Source of the DNA: Synechococcus sp. CB0101
Lineage (GTDB): Bacteria > Cyanobacteriota > Cyanobacteriia > PCC-6307 > Cyanobiaceae
Direction: 5' to 3'
Length of the DNA: 64,000 nucleotides
Assembly: GCF_000179235.2 (NCBI RefSeq)
Contig: NZ_CP039373.1
Location: 32 to 64,031 of the forward strand
Of the stretch, positions 40,368 to 47,778 are shown piece by piece. Within the stretch, counting starts at the first letter, position 1. The number at the start of each line of letters is the position of its first letter. The notes beneath the pieces are model-generated. The model did not search any database and was not told the origin of the DNA. It worked only from the letters and a program-made list of their open reading frames with translations. Position numbers and translations under genes: made by a program.

Positions 40368-41054
40368 TCACACACTGGTATGACGATACACGCATAGCCC
40401 CATTGCCGCAATGGGTGGATCTGCTCGGTTGCGCTGGGGCTTGCGGCCGAGCGCCTGCACCACGGCGCTTTGGCCGCGGTGGTAAGGACCTTCCTCGATC
40501 CAGCGTTCCTGCTCCCCCAGCACCAGCCAGTCCAGCCCTTGCAGTTCCAGGCGCAACTGATCGGGTTCGATCAGAAGATCTGCCGTCGGTGGGCCGCCGG
40601 TGCCAAGAGTCAGCTGGCGTGGGGTGTAGGCCTCCAGGATCAGGTGGCCTCCAGGGCGCAGTGCGCGGACCGCATTGGCATGTACCCGGGCGCGTAGGTC
40701 TGGCGGCAGGTGCATCCAGATCGCTACCACCAGGTCGGTGCTCTCCGGTTCGAGCTGGAGGTCGTTCAGGTCGCAGCAGAGGCAGTGGATCGCCACGCCG
40801 CGTTCCTGCGCCAGTCGTTCCGCCCGGTTCAGTCCCACCGGACTGAGGTCTTGTGCTGTGACGCGGTGTCCCAGGGTCGCCAGGTGCACAGCATTGCGGC
40901 CCTGGCCCTCCGCCAGGCAAAGGGCCTCGCCGGTCTGCAGCTGTTGTGCCTGCTCCCGGAGGAAGTCATTGGGCTCGCAGCCATAGGCCCAGTCCGCTTC
41001 GGCGTAGCGGTTGTCCCAAAACCGGCGTGGATCCATCGGGGTTGATGCGGGCAT
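40368..41054 (-). CDS. TehB-like SAM methyltransferase
   Basis: A class I methyltransferase of about 228 residues (a start at MDPRRFWDN, 41036, is also plausible). RFWDNRYAEADWAYGCEPND is the N-terminal signature of TehB/thiol-methyltransferase-like proteins. SAM-binding residues are in ALCLAEGQGRNAVHLATLGH and VTAQDLSPVGLNRAERLA, and motif IV is TDLVVAIWMHLPP. Family members methylate tellurite, selenium or sulfur species. It is the promoter-proximal gene of the sulfur operon, ending 10 bases before the dioxygenase start, and its 5' end faces the ArsR gene. Confidence 0.82.
   Translation of the reverse strand: MPASTPMDPRRFWDNRYAEADWAYGCEPNDFLREQAQQLQTGEALCLAEGQGRNAVHLATLGHRVTAQDLSPVGLNRAERLAQERGVAIHCLCCDLNDLQLEPESTDLVVAIWMHLPPDLRARVHANAVRALRPGGHLILEAYTPRQLTLGTGGPPTADLLIEPDQLRLELQGLDWLVLGEQERWIEEGPYHRGQSAVVQALGRKPQRNRADPPIAAMGLCVYRHTSV
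40379..40395. promoter_or_regulatory. Operator-like 17-mer, copy 1
   Basis: TATGACGATACACGCAT on the plus strand. It differs at one position from the inverse of the 17-mer at 41056-41072. Read towards the dioxygenase gene it is ATGCGTGTATCGTCATA, the same orientation as copy 2 has towards the ArsR gene. It lies within the last codons of the methyltransferase gene, 22 bases before the dioxygenase start. It is a probable binding site for the ArsR-family regulator. Confidence 0.6.
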
Positions 41055-41055
41055 A

Positions 41056-41072
41056 ATGCGTCTATCGTCATA
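41056..41072. promoter_or_regulatory. Operator-like 17-mer, copy 2
   Basis: ATGCGTCTATCGTCATA lies between the divergent methyltransferase and ArsR genes, 10 bases before the ArsR ATG. Its reverse complement matches the copy at 40379-40395 in 16 of 17 positions. An imperfect dyad (ATGACG/CGCAT) is visible inside it. A further inverted pair, CTATC...GATAG (41062-41080), overlaps its right side. This position suits autorepression together with control of the operon. Confidence 0.65.
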
Positions 41073-41082
41073 GGTGATAGTG

Positions 41083-41421
41083 ATGGCTGCCCCAGGGTCC
41101 ATGCCGTCTCCTCAGCTGCTTGAGGAGTACAGCCAGTTCTTTCGGATCCTGAGCGAGCCGGCCAGGCTGCAGTTGCTCTGCCATCTGAAGCAGGGGCCCA
41201 CCGATGTAGCCACGCTGATCGAGGCAACTGGCTTTTCCCAGTCGCACATCAGTCGGCAGCTCGGGCAGTTGCAGCGGGCTGGGCTGGTGCGCTGCGATCG
41301 CGATGGGGCTCGCACGATCTGGCAGGCGGAGGGTGATCTGGTGGATGAGCTGTGTCATCTAGTGCAGGGGCGCCTCAGACAGCGGCTTGAAGCGCAGCTG
41401 CAGCAGTTCAAGGCGGCCTGA
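41083..41421 (+). CDS. ArsR-family regulator, candidate persulfide sensor
   Basis: A 112-residue winged-helix repressor of the ArsR/SmtB family (FFRILSEPARLQLLCHLKQG, then the recognition helix SQSHISRQLGQLQRAGLV). It has cysteines at 33 (LLCHL), 71 and 91 (DELCHL). BigR/SqrR persulfide sensors use one Cys in the equivalent of LLCHL and one in the C-terminal helix, which fits Cys33 and Cys91, although the spacing is shorter than in those proteins. A metal site of the ELCVCDL type is absent. It is divergent from an ETHE1/rhodanese/TauE operon, the usual BigR target. GTG at 41074 is an alternative start. Confidence 0.85.
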   Translation: MAAPGSMPSPQLLEEYSQFFRILSEPARLQLLCHLKQGPTDVATLIEATGFSQSHISRQLGQLQRAGLVRCDRDGARTIWQAEGDLVDELCHLVQGRLRQRLEAQLQQFKAA

Positions 41422-41439
41422 ACGGGTGATCAGCCCGGA

Positions 41440-41811
41440 TCAGCAGGCTCCGAATAGGCGTGCATCCGCCTCCAGGAACAGGGCATAGGTGTCTGCATCG
41501 TCGTGGCCGGACACGGCAATCGATACCGTTTGGCGCGGCGGGCAGACCTCCACAGCAAGGGCGACGGGATGGCTGTTGTGCTGCGCGTGATACGTGGCGC
41601 TGCTGCAGTCGCTGGAGTAGAGGGTTTCTGCGTCGCGATCAAAGCCGATCGCCCGCGAGATCAGCGTGATGCCCGCCAATGAGCGGGTCAGGCCGGCGTC
41701 GGAGCGAATAGCTGTCACGTAGACGAACGGAGCCGCCTCGGGGGGTGCATCGAAGCCCCCCTGGAGGCGCTGCCGCAGCCCTGTTCGAACTGTCTGGAGG
41801 AGCTCACGCAT
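41440..41811 (-). CDS. Hypothetical protein
   Basis: 123 residues with no signal peptide or membrane segment and mixed alpha/beta predicted character (PFVYVTAIRSDAGLTRSLAG; VALAVEVCPPRQTVSIAVSG). There are three cysteines, the last as the final residue. I recognise no family. It converges on the ArsR gene with an 18-base gap, and its codon use matches the local background. The 116 bases between its start and the pdxH stop hold nothing I can name. Confidence 0.5.
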   Translation of the reverse strand: MRELLQTVRTGLRQRLQGGFDAPPEAAPFVYVTAIRSDAGLTRSLAGITLISRAIGFDRDAETLYSSDCSSATYHAQHNSHPVALAVEVCPPRQTVSIAVSGHDDADTYALFLEADARLFGAC

Positions 41812-41927
41812 GCTGAAGCCAGTGCGCCTGAGGGTCTGCTGAATCCCTGGAATGGCAGCAAGATAGATCTGTTCCGCTAGATCTGCCGATTTCGCGCTAC
41901 CGCAGCACTACTCCTGGTGGTTTTGGT

Positions 41928-42614
41928 TCAAGGTGCGAGACGCTCGAGGTTCCACTCGGTTGGCTGGTCGCTTTCGGGGGCGCGCCGGTAGCAGAAGCGA
42001 TCGTGCAAGCGGTTGGGTCGTCCCTGCCAGAACTCAAAGCGTGTGGGCTCCACCCGATAGCCGCCCCAGGCTGGCGGCAAAGGGATGTCGCCCTGTCGGA
42101 AGCGCTCCTGCATGGCCTGCCACTGCGCCTCCAGCAGGGCGCGGGAGCTGATCACTCGGCTCTGTTGCGACACCCAGGCTCCGATCTGGGAGCCCCGCGG
42201 CCGTGAGCGGAAGTAGGCGAAGGCGTCGGCGGCGCTGATCGGTGTGGCTGTTCCCTCGATGCTCAGTTGGCGTTCCAGGGCATACCAGGGGAACAGCAGG
42301 CTCACCCTGGCGTTGGCCGCGATCTCGCGCGCCTTGCGGCTGCGGGTGTTGGTGAAGAACACCAGCCCGCGCGCATCAAAGGCCTTGAGCAGCACCGTGC
42401 GGCTGCTGGGTTGATCGCCAGCGCAGCAGCTGAGCACCATGGCGTTCGGCTCCAGCATGTCTGCATTCAGGGCCTCGTTGAACCAGCGCTGAAACAGCTC
42501 CAGAGGGTCGCTGGGGAGATCTCGGCGGCGCAGGCCCGCGAGGCTGTAGCTCCTACGTAGGTCGGCCGGGTCGGTCGTCTTGTCGGCGGGCGAGGAAGGC
42601 ACGGCCGTTAGCAA
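41928..42614 (-). CDS. pdxH: Pyridoxamine 5'-phosphate oxidase
   Basis: An FMN-dependent oxidase that makes pyridoxal 5'-phosphate from PNP/PMP in the cytoplasm, 228 residues, usual length. PdxH signatures are present: [34 protein letters not shown] (FMN binding), [38 protein letters not shown], and the C-terminal [19 protein letters not shown] with WNLERLAP at the end. The arrangement is complete, so it should be active. It is monocistronic and divergent from the small XRE gene. Confidence 0.96.
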   Translation of the reverse strand: MLTAVPSSPADKTTDPADLRRSYSLAGLRRRDLPSDPLELFQRWFNEALNADMLEPNAMVLSCCAGDQPSSRTVLLKAFDARGLVFFTNTRSRKAREIAANARVSLLFPWYALERQLSIEGTATPISAADAFAYFRSRPRGSQIGAWVSQQSRVISSRALLEAQWQAMQERFRQGDIPLPPAWGGYRVEPTRFEFWQGRPNRLHDRFCYRRAPESDQPTEWNLERLAP

Positions 42615-42688
42615 TGGCGCACAACGTCATTGTGATGGCGATTCCACGACCCAGTGCCGACCCAAGATGAGGCGCCGTGAATCGCTCC

Positions 42689-42726
42689 TGTTGTATAACA
42701 GCTTTCGTTGACCACGTAAGTGTTAT
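42689..42726. promoter_or_regulatory. Inverted repeats upstream of the HigA-like gene
   Basis: TGTTGTATAACA (42689-42700) is a near-palindrome with TGTT/AACA arms. Its ATAACA half is repeated in inverted form as TGTTAT at 42721-42726. The elements lie 31 to 68 bases before the TTG start, where HigA-type antitoxins usually bind their own operator. The assignment rests on position and symmetry only. Confidence 0.4.
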
Positions 42727-42756
42727 GAAGGCGTCATCGTTGCTGGTCTGAGCTGC

Positions 42757-43011
42757 TTGACCCCGGAACGTGTCCCCTCGCCCGGTGAGCTGCTCCGGAC
42801 TGAGCTCGAGCGCAGAGGCTGGAGTCAGTCGAAGCTCGCGCTGCTCTGCGGCGTGAGCATGACCACTGTCAATCGGGTGATCAGCAACCGGCGTGGCATT
42901 ACACCTCGACTCGATGCGGTGTTGCATCGCGTGCTGGGGAGTGAGCCGGGTTACTGGTTGGCGTGCAATCAGCGCTATCGCCGTTCACTGGGTGTGCGCA
43001 GTGCTGGTTAG
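42757..43011 (+). CDS. HigA-like XRE antitoxin, no toxin gene beside it
   Basis: An 84-residue helix-turn-helix protein of the HigA/VapI group. PSPGELLRTELERRGWSQSK leads into the HTH LALLCGVSMTTVNRVISNRR, followed by LDAVLHRVLGSEPGYWLACN, the usual HigA C-terminal helix pair. The probable start is TTG. In type II systems the HigB RNase gene lies directly upstream, but the 142 bases before this gene contain only inverted repeats and no toxin-like frame. It may therefore be an orphan regulator or a relic. GC content around it is lower than average. Confidence 0.75.
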   Translation: MTPERVPSPGELLRTELERRGWSQSKLALLCGVSMTTVNRVISNRRGITPRLDAVLHRVLGSEPGYWLACNQRYRRSLGVRSAG

Positions 43012-43084
43012 CGCGCCAGTCAGTTGGCGTTCCTAATCCGCTAACGCGCTATCGACATATGCTGTCTACATCAAGAGAAAGACC

Positions 43085-43984
43085 ATGATCGATCTCGCGG
43101 CCTGTCTTGAGCAGGCATCCGAGCCGGTCGCCACTCGTCTTGGCGAGGTCGAGGTGGCCTGCCTGGGCGAGGGGCCGCCGATGCTTTCGATCCACGGCGG
43201 CCCGGGTGGCTGTGATCAGGGTCTGGTGATGGCGCTTCCATTCCTCCAGGCCGGCTACCGGGTGATCGCACCCTCAAGACCGGGCTATCTGGGGACGGCT
43301 CTGGACCGTGGCGTCAGCCTGAATGAACAGGCTGATCTGCTGGCGGCCCTGCTGGAGGCGCTCCGATTGCCCGCCATTCCTGTGGTCGGTGCATCGGCTG
43401 GAGGACCGCCGGCCTATCTCTTGGCCGCAAGGCATCCCGAGCGTGTGAAATCCTTGGTGGTGATTGATGGCGTGAGCCAGAGCTATCACAAAGTTGACCA
43501 GATGAATCGTCTGGAAGAAGCCATCTTCCTCAGTCGCCCTGGGGTGTGGCTGATGGACTGGCTGGGGCGACATTTCCCTGGCCCTGTGGTCCAGAGCCTG
43601 ATGGAGTCGGAGAGCACACTCAGCCCTGATCTCCTGAAGGAACGTGTGGCCGAGGTGGTGCACAATCCGATCAAGCTGGCCTTTGTGCAGGCCCTGATGC
43701 GCACCATGTCCGATCGTTTCGACGAGCGTCAGCTGGGTGTATGCAATGACTTGAAGCAGCTGGCTGCCATCACCCGGCTAGAACTCAGCTCGATTAAATG
43801 TCCAACACTGGTGATTCATGGTGATGCAGATGGTGATGTTCCCTTTGCAGACGCCTGCTGGGCTCACGAGCAGATCAGCGGCTCCATGATCCATGCGATC
43901 CCGGGTGGCTCACACCTTGGCTTCTGGATCGCGCCTGGTGCAAAGCAAGCCCAGCAGCTGGCCCTGTCCTGGATCGCGATCTGA
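43085..43984 (+). CDS. Alpha/beta hydrolase
   Basis: A 299-residue alpha/beta hydrolase of the proline-iminopeptidase/haloperoxidase-like group. The oxyanion region is MLSIHGGPGGCDQG, the nucleophile elbow is VVGASAGGPPAYLLA (GxSxG with Ser), the acid is probably in LVIHGDADGDVPFADACW, and the His is in IPGGSHLGFW. A cap domain fills residues 130-230. The substrate is unknown. It stands alone with its own upstream region of 73 bases and converges on the DUF3365 gene with a 10-base gap. Confidence 0.85.
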   Translation: MIDLAACLEQASEPVATRLGEVEVACLGEGPPMLSIHGGPGGCDQGLVMALPFLQAGYRVIAPSRPGYLGTALDRGVSLNEQADLLAALLEALRLPAIPVVGASAGGPPAYLLAARHPERVKSLVVIDGVSQSYHKVDQMNRLEEAIFLSRPGVWLMDWLGRHFPGPVVQSLMESESTLSPDLLKERVAEVVHNPIKLAFVQALMRTMSDRFDERQLGVCNDLKQLAAITRLELSSIKCPTLVIHGDADGDVPFADACWAHEQISGSMIHAIPGGSHLGFWIAPGAKQAQQLALSWIAI

Positions 43985-43994
43985 TTGCCATGGC

Positions 43995-44624
43995 TCAGCC
44001 CATCGGCCTCTGCGCCGCCAGCGCTGCCTGAACTTCAGGGATGTAAACGGCGTACATGCCGCGTAGGTCTCCGGGCTTGAAGTTGAAGGCTTTGTCCTGG
44101 GGATACTTATCTTTCACGAAGGCTGGCCGGCTGTCTCGGTTGCCATGGCAGGCCAGGCAGCTGGGCTGCACATCGATCCGCCGGTAGTAGTTCACGCCTG
44201 CTCCCTGCTCAGCGCTGGCTGGCTCCCAGAGCCCATTGATTTCGGGGTGCTTGGCGAAGAGATCAATCACCTCACTCTCCTGGGCGCCGATGGGGGCGTG
44301 GTCGGGGTTGCGGTATTTGCTGGCCACCTGGCGCACGGTCCAGCCGTTTTCCTGGCCAATCGCCATGGCTCTCTTGCCGACGGGCATGCACACGTCGCGC
44401 ATCGTGTCCATCGTGGGCTCTTCCGTATTGCCCTCCAGGGATGAGGCGAGGGAGATGCGCATGCGATCCAGCTCTTCCATCTGATCCACGGCCTTCGCCA
44501 AGACAGCCGGGTCCACGGGAGCGGCTCCCTGGCTGGCCAGGGCGATGGCGGGCTGAATAGTGAGCAGGAGGCCTGCAATCAGCGTGCTGAGCAGTGGCAC
44601 CACAAAACGCATGGCTTGTGACAT
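43995..44624 (-). CDS. DUF3365 c-type heme protein
   Basis: A secreted 209-residue protein with one c-type heme motif (CLACH in DVQPSCLACHGNRDSR). A signal peptide (VVPLLSTLIAGLLLTIQPAI, cleavage near LASQG) precedes a DUF3365/Tll0287-like domain whose fold resembles PAS sensors: ENGWTVRQVASKYRNPDHAP, NYYRRIDVQP and GDLRGMYAVYIPEV. Such proteins are suspected redox or gas sensors because heme is held in a PAS-like pocket. It lies downstream of psbA on the same strand but behind a terminator. MRFVVPLL at residue 5 is an alternative start. Confidence 0.85.
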   Translation of the reverse strand: MSQAMRFVVPLLSTLIAGLLLTIQPAIALASQGAAPVDPAVLAKAVDQMEELDRMRISLASSLEGNTEEPTMDTMRDVCMPVGKRAMAIGQENGWTVRQVASKYRNPDHAPIGAQESEVIDLFAKHPEINGLWEPASAEQGAGVNYYRRIDVQPSCLACHGNRDSRPAFVKDKYPQDKAFNFKPGDLRGMYAVYIPEVQAALAAQRPMG

Positions 44625-44668
44625 CGGGGAAGGAGCAAGGGAGCAGTGGGTGTGACGGGTGAGAACAG

Positions 44669-44697
44669 AAAAGGGCCTGGTTCAACCAAGCCCTTTT
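44669..44697 (-). terminator. Intrinsic terminator of psbA
   Basis: AAAAGGGC pairs with GCCCTTTT, and inside it TGGTT pairs with AACCA, a long symmetrical hairpin. On the minus strand the stem ends in TTTT, 34 bases beyond the psbA stop codon. The symmetry means it could also work on the plus strand. Confidence 0.85.
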
Positions 44698-44730
44698 GCC
44701 CTGATCAGCTGGGCGGGGTTCAAAGCCCCA

Positions 44731-45810
44731 CTAACCGATTGCAGGTGCTGTGAGAGCCACAGGCTGAACGTTGGTGGCGGCCAGATCGAGCGGGAAGTTG
44801 TGCACATTGCGTTCATGCATCGCTTCAATTCCCAGTCCACCCTTGTTGAGGATGTCGGCCCAGGTCTCAATGACACGGCCCTGGTTGTCGAGCACCGAGT
44901 GGTTGAAGTTGAGGCCGTTGAGGTTGAAGGAGAAGCTCACCACGGCCAACGCTGCAAACCAAATCCCCACGACAGGCCAGGCGGCCAGAAAGAAGTGAAG
45001 GCTGCGGCTGTTGTTGAAGCTCGCGTATTGGAAGATCAGGCGACCGAAGTAGCCGTGGGCGGCCACGATGTTGTAAGTCTCCTCCTCCTGCCCGAACTTG
45101 TAGCCACGGTTCTGAGACTCCTGTTCGGTGGTTTCACGCACCAGTGAGCTGGTCACCAAGGAGCCATGCATCGCTGAGAACAGCGAACCGCCAAACACGC
45201 CAGCCACACCGAGCATGTGGAAGGGGTGCATTAAGACGTTGTGCTCGGCCTGCAGCACCAACATGAAGTTGAAGGTGCCTGAGATCCCGAGGGGTAAGGC
45301 ATCCGAGAACGAACCCTGGCCGATGGCGTACACCAGTAAAACGGCGGTGGCGGCAGCCACCGGGGCGCTGTAGGCCACGGCAATCCAGGGGCGCATCCCA
45401 AGGCGATAGCTCAGTTCCCACTCCCGACCCATCCAGCAAAAGATGCCGATCAGGAAGTGAAAAATGATCAGTTGGTAAGGCCCTCCATTATAGAGCCATT
45501 CATCCAGGCTGCTGGCCTCCCAGATGGGATAAAAGTGCAGGCCGATGGCATTTGAGCTGGGCACCACCGCGGCCGTGATGATGTTGTTGCCGTAGAGCAG
45601 TCCGCCGGAGACGGGTTCACGCACACCGTCGATGTCGACAGGCGGTGCAGCGATGAAGGCGAGCACAAAGCAGATCGTCGCCGTGAGCAGGGTGGGGATC
45701 ATCAGGGTGCCGAACCAGCCGATGTAAAGGCGGTTGTCGGTGCTGGTGACCCAGTCCCTGAAGGCCAGCCAGCGCGATCCACGCGCAGGGGCCAAGGAGG
45801 TTGTGGTCAT
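44731..45810 (-). CDS. psbA: Photosystem II D1 protein, low-oxygen (D1') isoform
   Basis: The reaction-centre D1 subunit, 359 residues, with Tyr161, Asp170, His190, His198, Ser264 and Asp342 in place, and a C-terminus processed after Ala344. Glu130 (GREWELS) is the high-light-type residue. Three residues mark it as the microaerobic D1' group: Ala80 (IITAAVV, normally Gly), Leu158 (AVLLVYAIG, normally Phe) and Ala286 (GIWFAAL, normally Thr). D1' genes in Synechocystis and other cyanobacteria are induced at low O2. The [11 protein letters not shown] start gives standard length; an ATG 13 codons upstream is in frame. Confidence 0.98.
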   Translation of the reverse strand: MTTTSLAPARGSRWLAFRDWVTSTDNRLYIGWFGTLMIPTLLTATICFVLAFIAAPPVDIDGVREPVSGGLLYGNNIITAAVVPSSNAIGLHFYPIWEASSLDEWLYNGGPYQLIIFHFLIGIFCWMGREWELSYRLGMRPWIAVAYSAPVAAATAVLLVYAIGQGSFSDALPLGISGTFNFMLVLQAEHNVLMHPFHMLGVAGVFGGSLFSAMHGSLVTSSLVRETTEQESQNRGYKFGQEEETYNIVAAHGYFGRLIFQYASFNNSRSLHFFLAAWPVVGIWFAALAVVSFSFNLNGLNFNHSVLDNQGRVIETWADILNKGGLGIEAMHERNVHNFPLDLAATNVQPVALTAPAIG

Positions 45811-45860
45811 GGTTGCAAAGAGTGCAGGACCGGAAGCCAAGGAGGTCATCCCCTCTTCCT

Positions 45861-45879
45861 GTAACTACACTACCGTTAT
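45861..45879 (-). promoter_or_regulatory. ATAACG motif upstream of psbA
   Basis: On the minus strand: ATAACGGTAGTGTAGTTAC, with its ATAACG core 64-69 bases before the psbA ATG. It matches the plus-strand sequence at 48513-48531 (ATAACGCTACTGTTGTTTC) in 15 of 19 positions, and the four mismatches are all G/C or A/T swaps. It could be a binding site shared across the low-oxygen island. Confidence 0.45.
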
Positions 45880-45904
45880 GAACTCCTAAGCGCGAGACTT
45901 CGCC

Positions 45905-46387
45905 ATGCGTATTTCTGCTCAAATGTTTTGGGGCCTCCTGCTGGCCTTGGTTCTCGTGCTCCTTCCAGCCGGCGCCGGGGCGGCGGAGATCCAGCGCTGG
46001 GATCTCCGCGATGGCGATGGTGAGCCTTGGGGGCTGGTGGTGTTCCCGCAGCCTGATCCCGCTTACGCCCCGGGCTGGAGGCTGCGGCTCACGGCCCGCA
46101 CACCTGCAGCGGCCCTGGATCACCATGAGCCCTTGCAGCTCGATGACGGCTTTGGCCGCCTCTGGCAGCTCGACAACCGCAGTGCCGAGCTCGTGGCGCC
46201 AGGCGAGTCGCCATTGCCGCTCCATTCGGCTCAGTTCGATCTAGAGGGCCTGCAGCCTCGCCCGAGTGCGGTGTTGCCCCTGCATCTCAAGCTGGTTTTG
46301 GCGGATGGGGAGGCAGAGCTTCTGCTCGGCCCCGACCAGGTGGCTGCCCTCAGCAGCCTTCCCGCAGCGCCATCAAACCAGTCTTGA
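45905..46387 (+). CDS. Secreted DUF3122-like protein
   Basis: A 160-residue protein with a signal peptide (MFWGLLLALVLVLLPAGAGA, cleavage before AEIQRW). The mature domain, with strands such as PWGLVVFPQPDP, GWRLRLTART and VLPLHLKLVLADGEAELLLG and the DHHEPLQLDD turn, resembles the cyanobacterial DUF3122 family, whose function is not known. It is divergent from psbA with a 94-base shared promoter region, and its final 15 bases overlap the convergent hemN end. I am moderately sure of the family. Confidence 0.62.
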   Translation: MRISAQMFWGLLLALVLVLLPAGAGAAEIQRWDLRDGDGEPWGLVVFPQPDPAYAPGWRLRLTARTPAAALDHHEPLQLDDGFGRLWQLDNRSAELVAPGESPLPLHSAQFDLEGLQPRPSAVLPLHLKLVLADGEAELLLGPDQVAALSSLPAAPSNQS

Positions 46388-47734
46388 GCCCGAGGCGCGT
46401 TGCCGCTGCGCTGGATCCAGCACCGCGGCAATCGTGCGGATCAGCCAGCGGCCCTCGGTGGTCACCGTGGCCTGCCCGCGGCCGCTGTGTTCACTTAATT
46501 TCACCAGCCCATCGCGGGCTAACTCCTGAAGCTGTTGCCACTCGAGGGCATAGCGCTCGAGCTCAAGCTCGAGGCTGAATGTGCACATCACCTGGCGAAT
46601 CAGCTCACGGCGTTCCAGTACCTCCGGATCGCGCACCACCAAGCCCCGTTCCACGGGTAGATGCCCTTCGGCCAGGGCCGCGGTGTAGGCCTTGAGATCG
46701 CGCTCGTTCTGGGCGAACAGGTGGGGAAATTGGCTGATCGCAGTGGGTCCCACCCCCAGCAGCTCCAGCTCGCCGCCGGTGGTGTAGCCCTGGAAATTCC
46801 GATGCAAGCGGCCGCTTCGGGCCGCGGCGGCCAGGCTGTCGCCAGCCAGGGCGTAGTGATCCATGCCGATAGCTTCGTAGCCGGCGGAGCAAAGCAGGCG
46901 TTGAGCGTCTTCGAGCATCACGATCCGTTCTCGCTGGCTCGGCAGATCATCAGCCGCGATCTTGCGTTGCAGTGGCAGTTGCTCCGGCAAATAGGCAAAC
47001 GAGAAGAGCGAGATGCGATCGGGGCGTAGCTCCTGCACCAGCTCAAGGGTTGTGCGGAAGCGATCGGGGGTCTGCAGGGGGAGGCCGCAGATCAGATCCA
47101 CGTTCACGCTCGCGAAGCTTGCCTCCCGCAGCCAACCCATCACCCGCCGCAGCTGCTCGACGGGCACCACCCTATTCACCGCCTTCTGCACCTCAGGGTC
47201 GGCATCTTGAATGCCGAAGCTGATGCGGTTGAAGCCCAGGGCGCGCAGCTGCAGGGCCGCATCACGGCTGAGAAATTCGGGATTCACCTCAATCGAGGCC
47301 TCCAGATCCGGCTCCAGATCGAAATGGCGCTCGATCAGTTGCCAGAGCTGCCGCGTTTCGTCGGCATTGAGATAGTTGGGCGTGCCACCGCCCCAATGCA
47401 GCTGGGCCAGGCGCCGCCGCTGTGGCATCGCCGCGCTGATCAGCTCCAATTCCTTGGCCAAGGCCGCCAGATACGGCTCCACCACCTTCGAGCCCAGCTG
47501 CGTGGTGATGCGGTTGCAGCCGCAGTACCAGCAGGCATGGCGGCAGAAGGGCACATGCACATACAGCGACAACGGCGCCGTAGTGGGCTGAGCCAACTGC
47601 GCCCGCAGCTCCGCCTCCCCCACCGCCGGGGTGAAGGCTGCCGCCGTGGGGTAGCTGGTGTAACGGGGAACCGGCTTGTCGTATTTGAGCAGCAGCTCGA
47701 TCGGGCTGAGGCTGGTGGTGGCGGCAGCAGGCAT
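46373..47734 (-). CDS. hemN: Oxygen-independent coproporphyrinogen III oxidase
   Basis: A radical-SAM enzyme that converts coproporphyrinogen III to protoporphyrinogen IX without O2, 453 residues. The 4Fe-4S motif lies at Cys64, Cys68 and Cys71 (VPFCRHACWYCGCN), with the extra Cys73 characteristic of true HemN rather than HemW. Other HemN hallmarks: KYDKPVPRYTSYPTA, LHWGGGTPNYL, GIQDADPEVQKAVNR and FAYLPEQLP. It replaces HemF when O2 is low. It follows the heme oxygenase gene by 44 bases, matching the ho2-hemN part of the Synechocystis low-oxygen operon. Confidence 0.96.
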   Translation of the reverse strand: MPAAATTSLSPIELLLKYDKPVPRYTSYPTAAAFTPAVGEAELRAQLAQPTTAPLSLYVHVPFCRHACWYCGCNRITTQLGSKVVEPYLAALAKELELISAAMPQRRRLAQLHWGGGTPNYLNADETRQLWQLIERHFDLEPDLEASIEVNPEFLSRDAALQLRALGFNRISFGIQDADPEVQKAVNRVVPVEQLRRVMGWLREASFASVNVDLICGLPLQTPDRFRTTLELVQELRPDRISLFSFAYLPEQLPLQRKIAADDLPSQRERIVMLEDAQRLLCSAGYEAIGMDHYALAGDSLAAAARSGRLHRNFQGYTTGGELELLGVGPTAISQFPHLFAQNERDLKAYTAALAEGHLPVERGLVVRDPEVLERRELIRQVMCTFSLELELERYALEWQQLQELARDGLVKLSEHSGRGQATVTTEGRWLIRTIAAVLDPAQRQRASGSRLV

Positions 47735-47778
47735 GGCAGAGGTGGAGGGTGGGCGTGGGAATCAATGGCGCAGGCGGT

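Noticed and set aside
42615-42756. Search for a HigB toxin frame upstream of the HigA-like gene
   Set aside because: No frame of adequate length or RelE/HigB-like sequence found; only inverted repeats.
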